DNA of 64,000 nt, taken from positions 241,179 to 305,178 of the forward strand of contig VXAA01002132.1 of the NCBI GenBank assembly GCA_013399115.1, written 5' to 3'. This DNA is from Anseranas semipalmata. Lineage: Eukaryota > Chordata > Aves > Anseriformes > Anseranatidae. The notes beneath the pieces were generated by a model. The model saw only the letters and a program-made list of their open reading frames with translations. It searched no databases and was not told the origin of the DNA. Positions 51,246 to 63,349 of this stretch are shown here, piece by piece (within the stretch, counting starts at the first letter, position 1; every line of letters starts with the position of its first letter). Position numbers and translations under genes: made by a program.

Positions 51246-51325
51246 TGATGAAGGCGAGGAGGGCAAGGAAGATGAGGAGGGTGAGGAAGATGAGGAGGGT
51301 GAGGAAGGTGAGGGTGACTGCAGTG
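51246..51325 (+). repeat. Short GA-rich tandem repeat between alphaD and alphaA
   Basis: An 18-bp unit like GAAGATGAGGAGGGTGAG is repeated about four times with variation. It is almost pure purine on the plus strand. Confidence 0.85.
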
Positions 51326-52615
51326 CTTCCAGTAGGTTCGAGAGCTGGCACAGGCGGGTGGGGGACAGTTCACACCCGTGTTTCCTCCGTGGCCAGTGGT
51401 TCTTATCATCTGTGTTTGGGGGAGATTAGCTTGACCTGGCACCATGTCAGAGCTTGGGAGGAGGGGGGAGCAGAGCCCAGGGGAGCAGCAGTGGGGCAGC
51501 GTGTTTGCTGCCTGCGCACGCATCGGTGGGCAAACTGCAAAAGCAGAAGAGCTCTTCAAACTGAAGGCACAAGAATAATTGGGGGTAAATGGACATGGAG
51601 ACACTGAGATGTAGATAAGGCTTCAGAGCACGGAGGAAAAGCACTGTGTGTTCACGAGTGCACTCACAAAAGCAGGGGCCAGCATGGCACAGGGACTCCC
51701 CAGACCTGCGCTTCTGTGCGTGCAGGGTTCCGGTATGCCCAGTGCCCAGCTGCTGCCTGCACTCAGCCACCACAGGCCCTGCTTTCCTGATGCACCTTCT
51801 CACCTTCTCTTATCCCTCACAAATTCTCAGTTCCTCCCTCTGGTGTCACAACTCAGAGCAAACCCAGGGCTAGTTTACTATCTTATAACCCATCACCTCC
51901 CTCAGATCTAAAGCCAATGATTTTTTTATTTTTATTTTTTGATTCAGGCTCCAAGAATGTGAAACCAGTGGCCCTGCGTTGGAGTGCAGCTCTGCCCAGA
52001 CCTGCTCACACCCTCCCCAGATGCCATGGGAGGAGCAGGCACCCAGGGCAGGTGTGGGGGGCACTTCCCAGGCAATTGCTAGGGATTTGTGGCTCAGGGG
52101 CTTGAGAGCAAGAACAGTGTTTGCACTTTATGGTTCACAGTGGAGTTTTTTCACTCCATGAACTTGTCTGATTGCCTGTGGAGCTCATGCAGGCACTTAG
52201 CTCCCACAGCATCCCGAATCAGGTACTAAACAATCATGGTGATAGAGCCAGGAAGGGTTAATCCTTCCCCCATGGAAAATCCTCCAAGGAGATCCAAGAA
52301 CCACATTTGGCTTCACACACTCTTACCCCCCCACCCAAGGTTTGCAGGCATAAGAAGGTAACAGGCTGAGCTCTGTCCCTGAGGTCCTCCCTCGGGATCA
52401 CATTTAACTGGGCAAGCCCCAAGCTGGGATGGGAAAGTGAGCACGGCCCTGGGGGGGCAGCCACAGACCCCAGGGCCAGTGCTTCCTCCCCACTACCACA
52501 GCCGGCCCTGCCAGCGGATCCCTCCCTTCCGAGGGGTGTGGGGAAGTGGCGGGAGCAGCCCGGCCCCGATGCCCAGTCCCAGCACACACGGACACAGCTC
52601 TGTGGCAATGGTGAC

Positions 52616-52621
52616 TTTATT
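52616..52621 (-). terminator. HBAD: Poly(A) signal of alphaD globin
   Basis: AATAAA on the minus strand, only about 27 bp after the alphaD TGA. The 3' UTR is very short. Confidence 0.85.
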
Positions 52622-52647
52622 GAAGGCGCAAGGGTGCAGGCGGCGGC

Positions 52648-53458
52648 TCATCTGTACTTCTCGGACAGCACGGCAGACACGGCTGACATGAACTTGTCGA
52701 AGGCAGAATGCACCTCAGGGCTGTAGTCTTTGCCCAGGTGCACAGCCAGCACCACCTGGAAGCACTGCGACAGTAGCTGCAAGGCAAACCAGGGCTTAGT
52801 ACCCCTGCTCTAGACAGATGGCCCTCAGCCCAGCCCGCCTCGGCTCTGGCCCCTGCCTGGCTTCCATCCTGGCTGCGATCCCAGCCCCTGCCCCCCAGCT
52901 CCTGGCCCCCTCGACCCCACGATCCTGGCCCTCAGCCCCCAGGACTGCCAGACCCCAGGACCTCCAGACCCCTAGACCCCCAGACACCAGGACCCCGGCC
53001 CCTGCTTGCCTTGAAGTTGACAGGGTCGACACGCAGGTTGTAGGCGTGCAGGTTGCTGAGCTCAGACAGGGCCTGGCTGAGGTTGTCAAGGCTCTTCACG
53101 GCGTTGCCCAGGGCACTCATCACCTTCTTGCCATGGCCACGGATCTGGTCAGAGCCTGGGTGCAGGTCGAAGTGGGGGAAGTAGGTCTTGGTCGGGGGGT
53201 AGCAGATGAACATCCTGCCAGAGTAAGGCTGGTCAGCTCTGCTGCCCCACTGCTCTGCCTCGCCCAGCCCGCACCCCACGGCGCTCGGGGGCCCAGCCCA
53301 CACCCTCTGCAGGGCTCCTGCTCCCCGGTCCCCATCCCCTGAGGGGCCCCTGGTCCTGGCCCACACCTGGTCAGAGCCTCGGCTCCGTAGTCCTCCAGGT
53401 TGTTCTTCACCTTGTCCCAGGTCGCCTGGATGAGCTTCTTGTCGTCGGCAGTCAGCAT
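52648..53458 (-). CDS. HBAD: Alpha-D globin, 3 exons
   Basis: AlphaD is the minor adult and embryonic alpha chain of birds and reptiles; it forms haemoglobin D with beta chains. The exons are 53367-53458, 53010-53214 and 52648-52776 (92, 205 and 129 nt), giving 141 codons plus TGA. The protein begins [17 protein letters not shown], contains [20 protein letters not shown], distal-His GHGKKV and proximal-His [14 protein letters not shown], and ends LSEKYR. Intron 1 (152 bp) starts GTGTGG. Intron 2 (233 bp) starts GC rather than GT (AAG|GCAAGC), an oddity known for avian alphaD genes. The gene lies 2.5 kb downstream of pi and 2.5 kb upstream of alphaA. Its TATA-like box and a double GATA site suggest erythroid control. 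The reading frame is intact. Confidence 0.97.
52905..53008 (+). repeat. Degenerate C-rich repeat inside alphaD intron 2
   Basis: Variants of CCCCAGGACC / CCCAGACCCC recur about every 10-13 bp, filling much of the 233-bp intron next to its GC donor. Confidence 0.7.
53008..53009 (-). other. HBAD: GC splice donor of alphaD intron 2
   Basis: Minus-strand sequence AACTTCAAG|GCAAGC. The exon end is fixed by the conserved VNFK reading and the 205-nt exon length, so the donor dinucleotide is GC. The acceptor is CTTGCAG|CTACTG. The same anomaly is known in duck and chicken alphaD. Confidence 0.95.
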
Positions 53459-53527
53459 GGTGGCGGCTGGCGGGGCGGGCTGGCAACTGGCGGGTCCCTG
53501 TGGCGGAGGCGCCTGTGGGGCTAACCT

Positions 53528-53570
53528 CTTATAGCACCCTGCGCTCCCGCCCTGGCCTTATCTTATCAGC
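53528..53570 (-). promoter_or_regulatory. HBAD: alphaD promoter: TATA-like box and double GATA site
   Basis: The minus strand has TATAAG at 53528-53533, about 70 bp before the ATG. About 25 bp further upstream (53557-53570) is CTGATAAGATAAGG, two overlapping GATA-factor sites. A run of GGAGGGGC repeats on the plus strand (53572-53596) could serve as CACC/GC boxes. A GATA site next to the TATA region is characteristic of avian alphaD. Confidence 0.8.
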
Positions 53571-53599
53571 GCGGAGGGGCGGAGGGGCGGAGGGGCCAC

Positions 53600-55860
53600 G
53601 GCTGCACAGCACTGGGACCAGGGAGTGGCCACAGCAGTACCTTGGGGGGCCCCGGCTTCCCCGGAGGGGGTCCTGAGGGCCCAGCCCTGAGGGGGGCCCA
53701 GAGGGGGCCCTGCTGCTTTGCTGTGCCTTGCTCTGCCCTGTTAGCTGGGCTGGCCCCGACACGGGGCCTCGCCGTGGCAGGCAGGAGGGATCCAAGGCAG
53801 CCGCTCACCAGGCCTGGGACCGGGGAGAGCACCCAGCGGGGCTGTGCCCCGCAGTTGACAGCAGCTGCCGGCACGTCCCATGGGTGCCACACGCCAGCCA
53901 CAGCCTTGGTCTAGATGCTGACGCTCCTGTCCGGATGTGCCATTCGCCCCTCGCCACGGCCATGCTTGGCTCTTTGTCACACGTGGCAGGGTTGGTCCCC
54001 GTGTCCCTTGCCCTCCTGTCCTCCTGCCTCTGGCACATCCAGCCCGCTCCGAGCAAAGAGCGCTTGGGCCACCTCCCCTCCCTGTGCCACCTTTGCTTTC
54101 TGCACGCTCCCATGGCTGGAGCCATGGACAAGCTGTTGGGCAAGCCCTCACAGGTTATGCCAGGGATCTGCCGCGGGAAAGACATCTCTCTGGCAGCCCA
54201 GAGAAACCTGGGTGGGGAAGAACTTCCTTCATTGGCACATTGTCTTTCCAAAGTCCATACCTGCATGCTTGTCAGGCCTGTACTTTTTGCCTTGGTCCCA
54301 TCCCAGTGTGTGCTCCTGCCTCTCCATAAATGCTAGGACACCCCATGGGGTCTGTGGTGGTTCGGGAGCGTCTTATCCTTCATTTAGCCTCTGTATGAAG
54401 GCATTGATACAAATTTGGGTTTAGGGATGTACCAGATGCTGACCTACCGTGTAAATTGTTGATTTAAACCTTCAAGTTACCCAAAGACTTGGTCACAGAA
54501 AGTGCTGTGATAGACTTTAACAGTTTTAGAGCAGTTTGGTGGTTTCAGAGTTTCTCCATCTTATCTCTCACACTTGCCGAAATACAGTGCCTAGATTTTG
54601 TAAACGAGATGAGAGTTACAGCTTGCAGTGCCAATTCAGGCTTGTCAATCAGAGTTTGCTTAAGACTTTGCACCCATATTTTCATGTCAAAAGTCCTCTG
54701 AGACACACATGGGCAGTGAATCTAACTTGATAAATACCTCACTGAAAGAGCAGGGGTATAGCTCAGCAGAAGCAGGGGTCATTTGGTCCTTAGACACAGA
54801 CCCGTTCTAAGATGCACTGAATGTTCTGTTTGTTCCGCTTGTGTCGGGAACTTATCTAGGAATATAGTCTTTGGCCTGTCCACAGCATGCGGATCACTTA
54901 GGTAGAGAATACACCAACAAATGAAAAGGCTTTTGATTTTCAAACTGCTCTAAAAATCCATGTGTTTTTCATGAAGAAGTGATGTATTGCTATAAGTCTT
55001 GGAAGACTTTGGAAGAGGAAGCAAGGACATAGACAAAACAGCTCACACATCTTTTATCAGCTGGGAGCTGGGGAGGAGTCAGGAGGAGTCAGAAGGACCC
55101 TGGCCAGTGAGGCATGATTAGGTATGTATGGAAGACCCATGCCTTCCCCCAGGGTGACTATAGGTACAAGTCACCAATACAGGTCAGCAATACAGGTGAC
55201 CTGTATTCTTCCCTGTCACCCCTTTTCAGCCAAACACAGGGAATTTGTGGTCCCCCAGATGTCATCAACATTCCAGTACTGATGTGGTCATGCCACATGA
55301 CTAGTGGCCACTAGTCTTCCCAAATTTCAAATGCATGCAAAGTTCCCAGTATAAAAACAGGAAACATCAAGCTGAGGGGACGGTCTCTTTACCAAACAGT
55401 TGTGACTAGCAGGTGTGATAGCCCAAGATGTTCATGAAACACATCAGATACCTTGTCCAGACCCTGTGGAGAGGAGCACACGAAGATGATGCTCAGCATC
55501 GCCCTGTGCACATCATACCACGTGGCAATGCAGCTATTGTTCAGAACAGGTTGTGCTGGATTTTGGAGAGGCCAAATGAAAAGCCTGGGTCCATTCAATA
55601 TCCTAGCAGGGTAGAGGAATGTTTCCTGATCAGCTTTATCTTTGGTGGACCTACCTTCTGAACTGTGAGCAGTAGCAGGCTCTAGCCTGTTCTGGGCTTC
55701 TGCTCAACAGTATGTTATTCTCATCATGTACGTGAACTTACACATCTTACCACTTTCCCCTCCATATTATGTAGAGATTTCAGGACACCCCTGCCTGAAC
55801 ACTAAGGTGTAGGTGGAACATGTGAAGATGAAAGCACACAGACCACAGCTCACTGTTGAA
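53600..55860. other. Spacer between pi and alphaD
   Basis: No coding signal. TTATCAGCTG at 55055-55064 joins a GATA site and an E-box core, a possible erythroid element. Confidence 0.5.
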
Positions 55861-55863
55861 TTC

Positions 55864-55869
55864 TTTATT
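55864..55869 (-). terminator. HBZ: Poly(A) signal of pi globin
   Basis: AATAAA on the minus strand, about 130 bp after the pi-globin TAA. Confidence 0.88.
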
Positions 55870-55998
55870 GTGGTTTGCAGATGACCGAGCCCCTGCATAG
55901 GGGATTTGAGAGGACTGCATAGGAAGGAGTGAATACCCCAAAGCTTGGCAGCTGTGGTGTGCCATGGATGTGCGTCCCTCACCCTCTATGGAGGCCAC

Positions 55999-58134
55999 TT
56001 ATCTGTACTTCTCAGTCAGAACAGAGGAAACACTGGACAGGAACTTGTCCCATGCAGCATGAACTTCTGGGGTGAAATCACTGGGATAGCGGGCAGCCAC
56101 AGAGCACAGGATACAGTGGGAAAGCAGCTGTAAGGGAAAACAAGATGAAATCCATTGTAATCGGTAACAGATGCCAGTCTAAGGATCTGCAATGGACCTT
56201 GGTTGGTCCCAGCATGCTCTGGGTTGACAATTACATGTCCCAGCCAGGTAACACTACTGCCTGAAGAAGCAGTGTGTGTGAAGAAGCAGAGTTGCCTTTT
56301 GTATAGGGCAAAAGGCACTGCTTGTTATCATTCCCTCTTTCCAAATGTCTCTTCCTTCTTCACCAAAGAGAATTCAGAATTTACTGAGACTGTTCAAGAA
56401 AGGTTATATCACCTGACATGTGTGGAAGATTGATAAATTACAACAAAGGCAGCAAGGACTCAGATCTGTCTAACACAGACCACTGGAGCCCCCTGAATAG
56501 TTCCTTGCTTGTGCAGGACCAGATATTTTGTTAGAAGATCCAGTCTCAGGTTAAAAATCAGAACCAGCAGCAACATGAGTTGACAAGGCTGTACCATGCA
56601 GCCAGGGATCAAACTACCATTAGCAAAATGATCTGTGGTCTCTAGTTCTGTGGCTGGCCGTTTTCATCCCTGAAACTGTCTGTGCTCACTCACCTTGAAG
56701 TTCACTGGGTCTACTCTAAGGATGTAAGCATGCAGCTCACTGAGTTTGGCCAAAGCGCCTCTAATGTCATCAATGTTCTTCACAGCTTCCCCAATGGCAT
56801 TCAGGACCTTGGAGCCATGACCACGAAGCTGAGCTGAGCCTTGGCTGAGATCAAAGTGAGGGAAGTAGGTTTTCGTTTGAGGATAGCTGGAGAAAAGCCT
56901 GGAGGAGAACATGGTAATGAAGTTCAGCAGTGGAAAATGCATGCATGATCTGACAAAACCTCAGGGCAAGTGCCCTGTAAACCCACCAGCTGCAGAAGTA
57001 CACTCCTTCAGCAGTTAACAGAGCTTTGGAAGCTTGAAGCTGGCATCAGAAGGTCTTTTTGCTCTTAAACCTCTTCTATAGTACGTACAGATTAAACAGT
57101 GGGCTAATCTGTACATACTAGAGAAGAATGAAATGTTAAAAAACATTTTAAACATAATGTATTTTTTAAAATAAATAATAGCCCCAAATTGTCACTGCAT
57201 TTCCTATATTATACTGTAAGCCAGTTTACAGGATCTTCAAACTCCTATGAGCTGAACAAACCAGAATCGATATGAGTGGTACTCAGAGTCCCAGAAGGAG
57301 TATCACAATACTTTAGATTGATTGTAAGTAGCATTTAAATAACTTTGAATAACAATCACTTCTGAAAAATGTCCACACTATTAACCCTTTTGCGACAGCT
57401 TGCTTAATTTGAATGACTGGTTTGCTGTGCTGTACTTCATGCAGGGTCCAGTTGTGTTCACAGAATCACAGAATCACAGAATCATTTAGGTTGGAAGAGA
57501 CCTCAAAGATCACCTAGTCCAACCTATGACCTAACACTAACAAGTCCTCCAGTGTTGTTTCCTAACAGTTTTTTTTCTGTATCAACTGGAGCAATGAAAC
57601 ATGAGTACCCAGTGAATTTCGTGGACAGCTATTCTCTTAATGTCTGTTATATGACAACTTACATGATAAACCACTGAAAGTTTATTTCCTAATAGTTATA
57701 ACTTGGTTTCAGGACATTGAGTATGAATGACTTTGAATCCCTCTTTAGGGCTCCTAGCTATCAATTCTTCTGAATTGCTATAATGGAAGTAAACCCATAG
57801 AATTGTTCAGAAAAGTATGTTTTGCTGTAAGATTTTGAAGCCATCTATTAGAATTTAGTAGCACAGATGTAATTCCAGAAGAAAAAAAAATCATATTAAA
57901 CATATAGAGATCATCAACCAATTCTCATCAGTCCCAGTATGACTGTATGAATCTCACTCATACAGCATTTACACAAGAAGCATCCTAATAGCAAAGTCAG
58001 AGGAGGCACCCTCTGGAGGGGGTGCTCTGGGTGACTTACCTCTCCAGTGATTCTGCCCCAATGGCATCAGCTTGGGTAGCCACCTTTGCCCAGATGGTGA
58101 CCACAGCGGCCTTCTCAGCTTGAGTCAGCGTCAT
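55999..58134 (-). CDS. HBZ: Embryonic alpha-type globin (pi/zeta), 3 exons
   Basis: This gene encodes the embryonic alpha-family haemoglobin chain, made in primitive red cells and paired with embryonic beta-type chains. The exons are 58040-58134, 56694-56898 and 55999-56127 (95, 205 and 129 nt), giving 142 codons plus TAA. Splice junctions are canonical (AG|GTAAGT, AAG|GTGAGT, acceptors CAG and ACAG), with the usual globin phases. The protein starts [15 protein letters not shown], carries [12 protein letters not shown], the distal-His segment RGHGSKV and the proximal-His segment [15 protein letters not shown], and ends LTEKYR. The start is the only Met in context and follows a TATA-like box by about 80 bp. 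Intron 1 is long (1141 bp, with a CR1 fragment) and intron 2 is 566 bp. By order and sequence this is avian pi, the 5'-most gene of the cluster. No disabling change was seen. Confidence 0.97.
57455..57545 (-). repeat. CR1 3'-end fragment in pi-globin intron 1
   Basis: CACAGAATCACAGAATCA (the reverse complement of the CR1 terminal octamer repeat) is followed by TTTAGGTTGGAAGAGACCTC and AAAGATCACCTAGTCCAACC. The well-kept octamer tail suggests a fairly recent, 5'-truncated insertion. Confidence 0.93.
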
Positions 58135-58210
58135 TGTGCAGGAGAGGGGAGGCTCAGGCTCCTTGCAGTGAACACTCAGAGAAGGCTTGTATTAATTGCC
58201 CTCGCAGCCC

Positions 58211-58264
58211 TGGTTATAAAGAGGAAGAGGAGAGCGGACCTTGGCGTCTGTCCACACTCATTGG
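58211..58264 (-). promoter_or_regulatory. HBZ: pi-globin promoter: TATA-like and CCAAT boxes
   Basis: The minus strand shows CTTTATAACC at about 58212-58221 and GACCAATGAG around 58258-58267, about 45 bp apart and 80-130 bp before the ATG, the usual globin arrangement. Further upstream are CACCC-like sequence near 58278 and GATA sites near 58298 (AGATAAGA) and 58367 (TGATAAC), consistent with erythroid regulation. Confidence 0.8.
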
Positions 58265-58399
58265 TCACTCCAGAGGCCCACCCATGGAGGTGGGAGACTC
58301 TTATCTCCCCATGAAACAAAGCCTATTTCGGCAAGGGTCAGTGCACTGGCCTCCTCGTTTGCTGGTGTTATCAGCTTCTTGCTTCTTAGCATAATGGCT

Positions 58400-61300
58400 G
58401 TGTGGCATGAAAAAAAATGTCTGCACACATATTGATACAGGAACAGAGAGATAGTGCTGGAAAATTCCAGTGATGGCAGATTAGGACACATCTTTAAGCT
58501 GAGGAGTGTGTGGATTTCAAACATACTAAGAAGCTTGGAGAAAAATCTGTATTTGTTCCCTCGCTTCACAGATGTGAACACCAGACTGCGTCTTTCTGTG
58601 GCATATCATACACTTGCAATACATGTGGCCACCACATGGCCTAATATTTCATATTAAATACTTCCTACATAGTGCTGGGGGCAGGCTGAGAGATGCATCA
58701 CAGCATAGTTCAGAGTGGGAGTGAGACCCTGCTTTTGTGGAAAACAGTGCAGATATTGCCACTTGTTTCAGCACTTCCTGGCATTTGCCAGCCTCTTGCA
58801 AAGAATTAGGGACCCGCTCCGCTATTGATATTGCTTGTTGCAGCACCAGTAGTCATGATTCATACGGATACAGGGAGAGAGAGTTTATGAAATTGAGAGC
58901 TTATGAAATTGAGAATATTTTGTCTAAAAAGAGGCATGTGTATGTGAGAAAGCCCAGTTGGATGCACACGCTTCCTTACTGTCCACAGATCCCAAAGCAC
59001 CGAGACCAGAAGGCTTCCTGACACAATAACGTAGATGTTTCCCAGCAGTTTGTTTCCTTGATCTACAATTCCCTCCTATACAGATCTGAGTTACATCACT
59101 AAATGCCTCATACTGCATCTCTTTGATCGCTAGCTGTATGATTATTACTGTTAATTATCCCTTGTGCTGTAAAATAGCTCTCAGCACCTCAGACAGTGCT
59201 GGTGTAAACTGTGTTACATGCTAGACATGCACAGGAAAGCCTGGTCCCATGCTAGAAGGCTTGCGGCTTCAGGGTATGGACACACTTGATGGGTGAAGGA
59301 CCAAACAAGCAAAGGCAAGACCAGCACAGGTCTGTAACAACAGATATGTGGGCAAAATGTCAAAGAAATACCCTACTAGAGATGGTCGCTTCCGATCTTC
59401 AGGGGATATCCTGCCAGCCCATGAAGTGGAGGTAAATCTCTCTGCCACCCTGACAAACCACAGAAGAAGTACACACCACTGTGTGCTGGCAGCAATGCGC
59501 AGCAAGCTGGCTGGTACAGGCAGAGGTGTCAGATAGTGTTCTCTGTCCAAATAGCCTTGCATGCTTGTGCTGAGAAAGTTGATATGTATAAGCCAGATTC
59601 CTTGCCAAGACGTGTCTGCGTTTCATAACGCTACCGACAGCTGCAGACGATGCTCCCCAGGCATGTTCGTCCTGCTAAGAGGAAAGCCCTTCAGGGATCT
59701 AACAACACTTGGGTCATGTACACATTGGAGTATGTCCAGCCAACAGTTATCTGAATGAAAGTAGCAACGCTGGTGCAATCACACCACCCAGCTCCCCTAA
59801 ATGTCACACAGCAGCATACACCAAATGTAGAGCCTCTCTTGGGAGCCATGGTGTGGCTATGCCGTGCTGCTGGGCACGGGAACCTGACTGCCAGCATGTG
59901 TTGGGTATGGGGTGTGCTGCTCTTACAGTGTTTTTTTTTTTCAGTGTCTTCACTTGAGGTTAGGTCTCTCCTCTCTAGGTAGACCCCACAGCCTGGAAGA
60001 GTTGATGCATTCACTACAAATACTCCCTGCCCTCCAGTGGTTGTGGCTCTGCCACCACATCCTCATATCAGATGGTGATGAACCAGTGGTGCCAGAGAAG
60101 TCTGCTGTATCCTCTAGTCTCCCCAGTGTCCTGTTGGCTGCTCGTAAAAGGGCTGTGACCCACCACTTGTGCGTCATGCTGGGTTCTGAATTTAAGCTTC
60201 TCTACATATGATCTGCTGCGTGAAGAAGGAGATGCCAAAGAGCAGGCACTAAGCACTTTACACGTCTTGATCTGCAAACCTTGCTCAATTCTGTGATCTT
60301 GTGTTACCATCCTCTCTGTGGAGGCCAACAATTTATCTGGGATTTCATTTAAGAGTTTTCAGTACCAGAGCTCCCTCCTCAGCACTCCTACCCACTGTCT
60401 GGGTGGCTGGGTAATTCTCTTCTCTCTGTGCCTCACTTTAAGAGGGGATTCAAGAGGGGACTTGTGTGAGACCCAGTGAGGACAATCACTTTATATTATC
60501 AGCTTCCTCTTTGTATATGTCCCCTTTGGTAAATGCTACACATGTCTGCATCAGGTGGTCCACTGAAAACCTAGAGCTAACTCTGTCCAGCTACATGGAT
60601 GTAGTGCAGAGCAGCCTCCAGTTAAACATGCCTTTGATGGCATGGGCAGCAGTCCTTCAGCCAGGGCACAGGAAAACGTTGTATGCAGTTTATAGCTTAA
60701 ATGGAGGGAGGTATCAAGGAAGGCTATATTCGTCATCCCTTACTACATGAATTTAAAAAAACTTGCAGTTTTCTCATAGGAAAATTACTTTGAAAATAAT
60801 GCTGCTGTTTTTCTCCTCCCCAGAGTGCTGCCTCTTACTTTGCCCACTGCATGGCTATGCTCCAAGTTCTGCTCAGTGACAGTGCTTGAGGGAAGTCACT
60901 GTGACTCAGATATAGCCAGGCAAAGGCCAACAGTATTCCTTCCTAATTTGCTGCCAACTGTTTAACCTGAATATCGATCCTCCATGACTGGAAGATTAAG
61001 GTCTGTGTAGGCACAATGATCAGAGTGATGCCTGCACTGGAGGCTTGTTGGTTTGTATGTATAAATCTTTACAGAATTTGAATTCATTTTCCAAGAGTTG
61101 CTCTTGCACTATCACAAAAGCCAGAGGAGCCAAAAGGTGACAGCGGTTTGCTAGAAGGAGCTCAACACTTGCCTAGGATCAGGGTTGTGCTGGGGACAGC
61201 TTCAGGAACTCTTCAGAAACATGCCTGGTGGGAGAAGTGTGATTTACAGCCATGTGCAGCAGTGTGACATGGAGAGTGAGGGGCTCTGCCCTTTCATGGA

Positions 61301-63349
61301 CTTCTCAGCCAAGTTCCTCCATCCCACTGTTCCAGCTGCCCACAGGATACTGAGACATGGAGGTCCTGGCCTATGCGATGCAAGGAACTGGACAACACAG
61401 TCGCTGTTGTTCCTCTGGTCATCGGATTGATAATGAAACTATGTCCTCTGTTAAAACTCATTAGACATACCTTCCTCTCTTTCTGCTGCTTCTCATAATT
61501 ATGTTTCATAAACCTGTAGCAGAATGTGCACCCTGGTGCAGATGATGGATCTTTGTCATGAATCTGTGAAATGTCACCAAAGCCCTGGGAAAGAGCAGCA
61601 GGCTGGGCTGGCACACACTGTCATCCTGCACAGCAGCCTGGCCTCAGGGCTGCGTGTCCTCCCACGTCCCGCTCCTGCAAGAACAAACAAAACAGAGAGC
61701 AAGTTAGAAAAGTGATTTTTAGTATTAACATAAGTCTTTTTTAATCCCGCTGCGAAAACAGGCTGTCAGAGTATCTCATTCTAAAAGCCATAAATCAACA
61801 ACAGACCTGTTTGCTCATCATAAAAGTGGGATTATAATTTCCATGCACCCTGACAGTGAATCCAGTGACTAATTGAATGTCTGCACTTCTGTGAGATCAA
61901 GGATAACTGTCCCCATGGGCCTGTATTCTGCACAGCGACTGCCTGCCTCTCAGGGGGTGTTTCAGTGTATAATGGTGGCGCATACGTCTGCTCTAACTCT
62001 GAAGAATTTGGGGTGTATTAAGTTTTGGAAATCTTAAAAGTAGAATCTAAATCCGTGCTTTATTCGTTAATTTCCTATCAGTGCTCAAAAAGCTTGTATC
62101 ATCCTAAAGCTTTGCTTTAACTAAACTCATCTCCAAGAGCTGGAAATGACAAATATGTCTGTAATTTATTAGTCAAGAAAGTAAAATTATGCTTTGAAGC
62201 AGACACACTGGGAAATTTTAACATAGCTGCCCAGCACTGGTGCATGAGGAATGCTCTGCTGTGATAATGTGGCTGCTCTTTAATCACTCTCAAACAACTC
62301 TCTCGCCTCAATGACACCTTCTCTTGCTTCAATTGTTATCATCTGCCTTGCAGAGAATGACAGTGCAGTTTAGGCCCTGTACTGTGGGTGCTCATCTCCC
62401 TTGCACTCTTCAACCACCCATCTCTCTGCCTGATGTCCCAGGGAAGAATCCTGCAGAGTAAAGTCCAGAGTGGGTATATCTCAGATCTTTTAAGTATCTA
62501 AATATTGCAAGCAAATATACAGAAGAATTTACATGCAAAACCCAGAACATCCTCTATCATAATTGCTGATAATTTTCTGATCTCATTTGAACATGAAATA
62601 AGACGAACGCATCAAAATAGCTGCTGGGGAAGTAATGTTACAATTAATAACCTAGAGGCATAAAATCTATGAATTTACAGGAATCACAAGGCAAGTTGTA
62701 TCAGTGATACATACTGTGCTATAAAGTGTCCCGAAATCATACAAGGAATGTAAAAAATGAGATCAAATGTGCATTTCTGTGCATGAGCACAGAGAACAGA
62801 GGTCTGATTTCCAAAGTGTGCCTCCTCTGGGGATCCTTCAGTGTCTGAGCTGCGAGGGAGTAACAAGACCTTCAGTTATGGACACTTGCTGGTGACACTA
62901 CCATTGACCACCAGCTTTTAGTAAACTTCTGGAGTCGTAATAACTGAATGACTAAAAATGACTGAAAGAGGTCATGGGACATCAAAGTAGTGAAGGGGTG
63001 TGCGGGCATATGGGAAGAGGTGGGAATAAACCTTCTTCCCGTACAAAACCAGGTGTAGCATGGGGTTCTGCAAACAAAAGGAATGGCAGCAAAAGGAATG
63101 GCAAAGAAGGCTGCCAGGGCAGGTGCCGCAGCCAGGAGCTAGGAATCACGGTGGGACAGGGGCTGTCACTGCTCTGGGGCACCGTGGGCACGAGCAGGAG
63201 TGCAAGGTGCCAGGGGAACTGGGCTGAGCTGGAGGGCGCTGGCTGTGGATGTGTGAAGCACTGGAATAAACTGGTGGTACCAGGCTGAACCGGTGGCACC
63301 ATCCATAGGCATGGGAAATACTCGACTGGAGTGGGGACACTAGGCTCTA
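58400..63349. other. Upstream flank of pi globin, no gene recognised
   Basis: AT-rich non-coding DNA without CpG islands. TTATCATCTG at 62337-62346 is a GATA/E-box overlap. No NPRL3 exon was recognised, although that gene is expected further to the right by synteny. Confidence 0.55.

Noticed and set aside
59269..59626. Overlapping minus-strand frames near 59.4 kb
   Set aside because: No family resemblance, no splice or promoter context; AT-rich intergenic DNA.
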